DNA from: Domibacillus enclensis
GTDB taxonomy: Bacteria; Bacillota; Bacilli; Bacillales; Domibacillaceae
DNA length: 64,000 nucleotides
Direction: 5' to 3'
NCBI RefSeq assembly: GCF_900156125.1
Contig: NZ_FTLX01000005.1
Span: 124,001 to 188,000, forward strand
In this document: piece after piece, positions 61,266 to 64,000 of the stretch
Numbering within the stretch: the stretch's first letter is position 1
Layout: every line of letters begins with the position of its first letter
Notes under the pieces: generated by a model
What the model was told of the DNA's origin: nothing
The model's input: the letters and a program-made list of their open reading frames with translations, nothing else
Database searches by the model: none
Translations under genes and position numbers: made by a program

Positions 61266-63272
61266 ATGGAGAAGCTGCTGTATGGTGTTGCCTACTACGA
61301 TGAATACATGCCGTATGAACGGCTGGACACAGATATACAAATGATGAAGGACGCCGGCATTAATATGGTGCGGATTGCGGAATCCACCTGGAGTACACAT
61401 GAGCCGCAAAATGGCGTGTTTGATTTCACGTCAGTCAACCGGGTGCTGGATGCCATGCATGAAGCCGGCATCCATGTCATCGTCGGAACACCGACGTATG
61501 CGGTGCCGACGTGGATGGTGAAGGAGCATCCGGACGTGCTGGCAGAAACGAAAAAAGGGCCGGGCAAGTACGGCGCGCGGCAAATTATGGACATTACCAG
61601 CCCAGTTTATTTGTTTTATGCAGAACGGATTATCCGAAAGCTGATGGAGCAGGTAAGTGGTCATCCGGCAGTGATCGGCTACCAGATTGATAATGAAACA
61701 AAGCATTATGATACGAGCGGTCCAAATGTTCAGCTGCAGTTTGTGAAGTATTTAAAAGAGAAATTCGGCACGACTGATGCGCTGAATAAAGAGTTTGGGC
61801 TGGCGTACTGGAGCAACAAAGTAAACAGCTGGGAGGATATGCCTTCTGTTGTCGGTACAATCAATGGCAGCCTTGGGGCAGAATTTTCAGCCTTTCAACG
61901 CCGCCTCGTCGACCGGTTTTTATCCTGGCAGGTCGACATTGTGAAGGAATACCGGAAGCCGGAGCATTTTATTACGCAAAACTTCGATTTTGAGTGGAGA
62001 GGCTATTCTTTTGGCGTACAGCCGAATGTCAATCATTTCACTGCCTCCGAACCGTTTGATGTGACCGGAGTGGACATTTATCATCCGACACAGAATGACT
62101 TAACAGGGATTGAGATTTCATTTGGCGGAGATGTCGCACGGTCTACAAAAGGAAAAAATTATTTGGTACTGGAAACAGAGGCACAGGCTTTTTCCAACTG
62201 GACACCTTATCCAAACCAGCTCCGTCTTCAAGCCTTTAGCCACGTGGCCTCCGGTGCAAATATGGTGGCGTACTGGCACTGGCATTCGATTCACAATTCA
62301 TTTGAAACGTACTGGAAAGGTCTTTTAAGCCACGATCTTCAGCCCAATCCGGTTTACAATGAAGCGAAAACAATCGGGGCGGACTTTAACCGGCTGTCTC
62401 CAAAGCTGGTGAACTTAAAGAAACAAAACAAAGTAGCTATTCTTGTCAGCAACGAATCGTTAACCGGCTTGCAATGGTTCCCGTTCAATCAAAAGACAGA
62501 GCTGAATTACAACGACATCGTCCGGCTCATTTATGATGAATTATATAAGGCAAATATAGAATGCGATATTGTTCATCCCGGCACCGAAAGCTTTGATGAC
62601 TACTCGCTATTGATTGCCCCTTGTCTGTATGTCGCATCAGATGAACTGCTGGATCGGATCAATTCGTTTGTGGAAAAGGGTGGACATGCGCTGTTTACCT
62701 TTAAATCAGGGTTTACGAATGAACACATTCAAGTGCGCACAACGATGCAGCCTGGACGAATTGCTGAAACATGCGGCGTAAACTATCAAATGTTCGCCGA
62801 ACCGAAAAATGTGAAGCTGGCGGATCATTCATATAACGTGGAAGTAAATGAAAACGAGGTTCACACATGGATGGAGCTTCTCATTCCGACAACGGCCGAA
62901 ACGCTGGCACGCTATGACCATCCGGCCTGGGGAGAATATGCAGCTGTGACGGGCAATTCATATGGGAAAGGATATGCGACTTATGTCGGCTGCATCGTCT
63001 CACGTGAGCTGCTGGCGGGCATATTACAGCAGGCATTGGAGCGAGCAGGTCTGTGTGGAACGGAGCAGCACTATGCCTTCCCGCTGATCATCAAAAGCGC
63101 CGTCAACGAAGCAGGCAAACAGATCAAGTTTTTATTTAACTATTCGTGGAACACGCAAAGCATCCAATCGCCGTATGAAAAATCAATCGAATTGCAGTCA
63201 GGCGCAATCATTGAAAAAGATCAGGAGCTATCGATCGAGCCGTGGTCCTTTTTCATCCTGGAAATACAGTAA
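61266..63272 (+). CDS. Beta-galactosidase, glycoside hydrolase family 42
   Basis: 668 residues from ATG 61266 (GTGAGG just upstream; TTG 61263 possible). GH42 TIM barrel with acid/base Glu144 in YQIDNET and nucleophile Glu303 in LVLETEAQAF; a trimerisation domain (about 390-590, FNQKTELNYNDIVRL, APCLYVAS) and a small C-terminal domain. No signal peptide, so it cleaves imported galactosides inside the cell. Cotranscribed with the importer and with the GH30 gene. Confidence 0.94.
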   Translation: MEKLLYGVAYYDEYMPYERLDTDIQMMKDAGINMVRIAESTWSTHEPQNGVFDFTSVNRVLDAMHEAGIHVIVGTPTYAVPTWMVKEHPDVLAETKKGPGKYGARQIMDITSPVYLFYAERIIRKLMEQVSGHPAVIGYQIDNETKHYDTSGPNVQLQFVKYLKEKFGTTDALNKEFGLAYWSNKVNSWEDMPSVVGTINGSLGAEFSAFQRRLVDRFLSWQVDIVKEYRKPEHFITQNFDFEWRGYSFGVQPNVNHFTASEPFDVTGVDIYHPTQNDLTGIEISFGGDVARSTKGKNYLVLETEAQAFSNWTPYPNQLRLQAFSHVASGANMVAYWHWHSIHNSFETYWKGLLSHDLQPNPVYNEAKTIGADFNRLSPKLVNLKKQNKVAILVSNESLTGLQWFPFNQKTELNYNDIVRLIYDELYKANIECDIVHPGTESFDDYSLLIAPCLYVASDELLDRINSFVEKGGHALFTFKSGFTNEHIQVRTTMQPGRIAETCGVNYQMFAEPKNVKLADHSYNVEVNENEVHTWMELLIPTTAETLARYDHPAWGEYAAVTGNSYGKGYATYVGCIVSRELLAGILQQALERAGLCGTEQHYAFPLIIKSAVNEAGKQIKFLFNYSWNTQSIQSPYEKSIELQSGAIIEKDQELSIEPWSFFILEIQ

Positions 63273-63290
63273 AAGGAGAAGGTGTGAATC

Positions 63291-64000
63291 ATGACAACGA
63301 TACAGTGGATTGCCACAGCAAAGGATCAGCTCTGGCAGGAAAAACAGCCGGAGCAAAAAACAAGTGCCGCGGTAAATATAACGGTCACGGAAGAAGGAAA
63401 GCGGATCATTGAAGGATTCGGAGGCTGCTTTAATGAACTCGGCTATCACGCCATCCAACAGCTCCCGGAGCAGGAGCAGCAAACGGTGTACGAAGCCCTG
63501 TTTTCACCGGACGGAGATTGCCGCTTTTCAATTTGCCGACTGCCAATCGGTGCCAGCGACTATGCGCTCGAATGGTACAGTCATAATGAAACAGATGATG
63601 ATATAGACATGGCTCATTTTAGCATTGAGCGGGACCGGAAGTATTTAATTCCATATATTAAGGAAGCGTTGAAGCGCAATCCTGATTTGCAATTATTCGC
63701 CTCACCATGGAGCCCGCCAACGTGGATGAAATTTCCGAAGGCTTACAATTATGGTACACTCCGCTGGGAGCCGGCTATTTTAACTGCATATGCGCTTTAT
63801 TTCGTTAAATTTGTGCAGGCATATGCGGAAGAGGGCATTACGATTCATCAAGTGCATGTTCAAAATGAAGTGGTGGCTGATCAGAAGTTTCCTTCGTGTG
63901 TATGGACCGGTGAACAGCTACGTGAATTTATCCGTGATTACCTCGGGCCTGCGTTTAAACAGCACGGTCTTCAAACGGAAATTTGGCTTGGCACCATTAA
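63291..64000 (+). CDS. Glycoside hydrolase family 30 enzyme, 5' part (cut by window edge)
   Basis: 236 codons are visible from ATG 63291, with AAAAGGAG 13 nt upstream. GH30 features are IIEGFGGCFNELG, LPIGASDYALEWYS, LFASPWSPPTWMK and the acid/base Glu193 in VHVQNEV. Family members act as glucosylceramidases, beta-1,6-glucanases or beta-xylosidases. No signal peptide, so it acts on sugars imported by the ABC system. The nucleophile Glu lies beyond the window. Confidence 0.9.
   Translation, partial: MTTIQWIATAKDQLWQEKQPEQKTSAAVNITVTEEGKRIIEGFGGCFNELGYHAIQQLPEQEQQTVYEALFSPDGDCRFSICRLPIGASDYALEWYSHNETDDDIDMAHFSIERDRKYLIPYIKEALKRNPDLQLFASPWSPPTWMKFPKAYNYGTLRWEPAILTAYALYFVKFVQAYAEEGITIHQVHVQNEVVADQKFPSCVWTGEQLREFIRDYLGPAFKQHGLQTEIWLGTI

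Overview
The window reads as chromosome of a low-to-mid GC, endospore-forming member of the Bacillaceae. Supporting evidence: an alpha/beta-type small acid-soluble spore protein, a YheC/YheD-type spore-coat ATP-grasp protein, a sporulation-type sensor kinase, a LOV-STAS photoreceptor and an RsbR paralogue, a leucine T-box, close relatives of Bacillus subtilis IolS, CysJI, LutABC/LutR, FloT and YkuI, strong AGGAGG-type ribosome sites and many TTG/GTG starts. I see no phage, IS element, CRISPR array, rRNA or tRNA.

Layout. 1-3.1 kb: the cut N-terminus of a YesM-like sensor, an SLH-domain protein and a blue-light receptor. 3.3-7.2 kb: a three-gene ABC importer of the Fbp/AEP class. 7.2-9.5 kb: leuA behind a T-box leader. 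9.6-12.4 kb: an SDR/acyl-CoA ligase operon. 12.6-20.1 kb: small proteins, a sporulation-type histidine kinase, the YcgR/YcgQ membrane pair and the ATP-grasp protein. 20.3-30.0 kb: iolS, a CPBP protease, a second SLH protein, a YbdM kinase translationally coupled to a Ser/Tyr/His/Lys-rich peptide, a Bcr/CflA efflux pump with a LysR regulator, flotillin and YceI. 30.2-33.8 kb: cysJI. 33.9-48.3 kb: spore and signalling genes (SASP, tandem MpsC, MEDS, EAL, GGDEF, HPr-like, phosphodiesterase, CarD, HemAT, DinB, GNAT, phosphoesterase, YqkB, RsbR). 48.6-54.5 kb: an L-lactate regulon (a Fur-controlled small RNA candidate, lutP, lutR, lutABC). 55.2-64 kb: a glycoside uptake locus (YesMN-type two-component system, ABC importer, GH42, start of GH30).

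How it fits together. The lactate block shows layered control: two identical 17-bp palindromes (LutR operator candidates) and two cre-like sites lie at the lutP and lutA promoters. A convergently placed transcript of about 100 nt, with a sigma-A promoter, a near-perfect Fur box over its start and a Rho-independent terminator, carries a C-rich stretch able to pair with the lutA Shine-Dalgarno sequence, as an FsrA-type RNA would.

The most unusual structural feature is a set of four intergenic arrays (7211-7364, 23330-23421, 28546-28652, 42052-42164). Short units are spaced every 20-21 bp, run first in one direction and then in the other, and so fold into a long beaded hairpin. Three of the four sit between convergent genes. 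A separate pair of large structured repeats in opposite orientation occupies the 0.7-kb gap at 54.5-55.2 kb.
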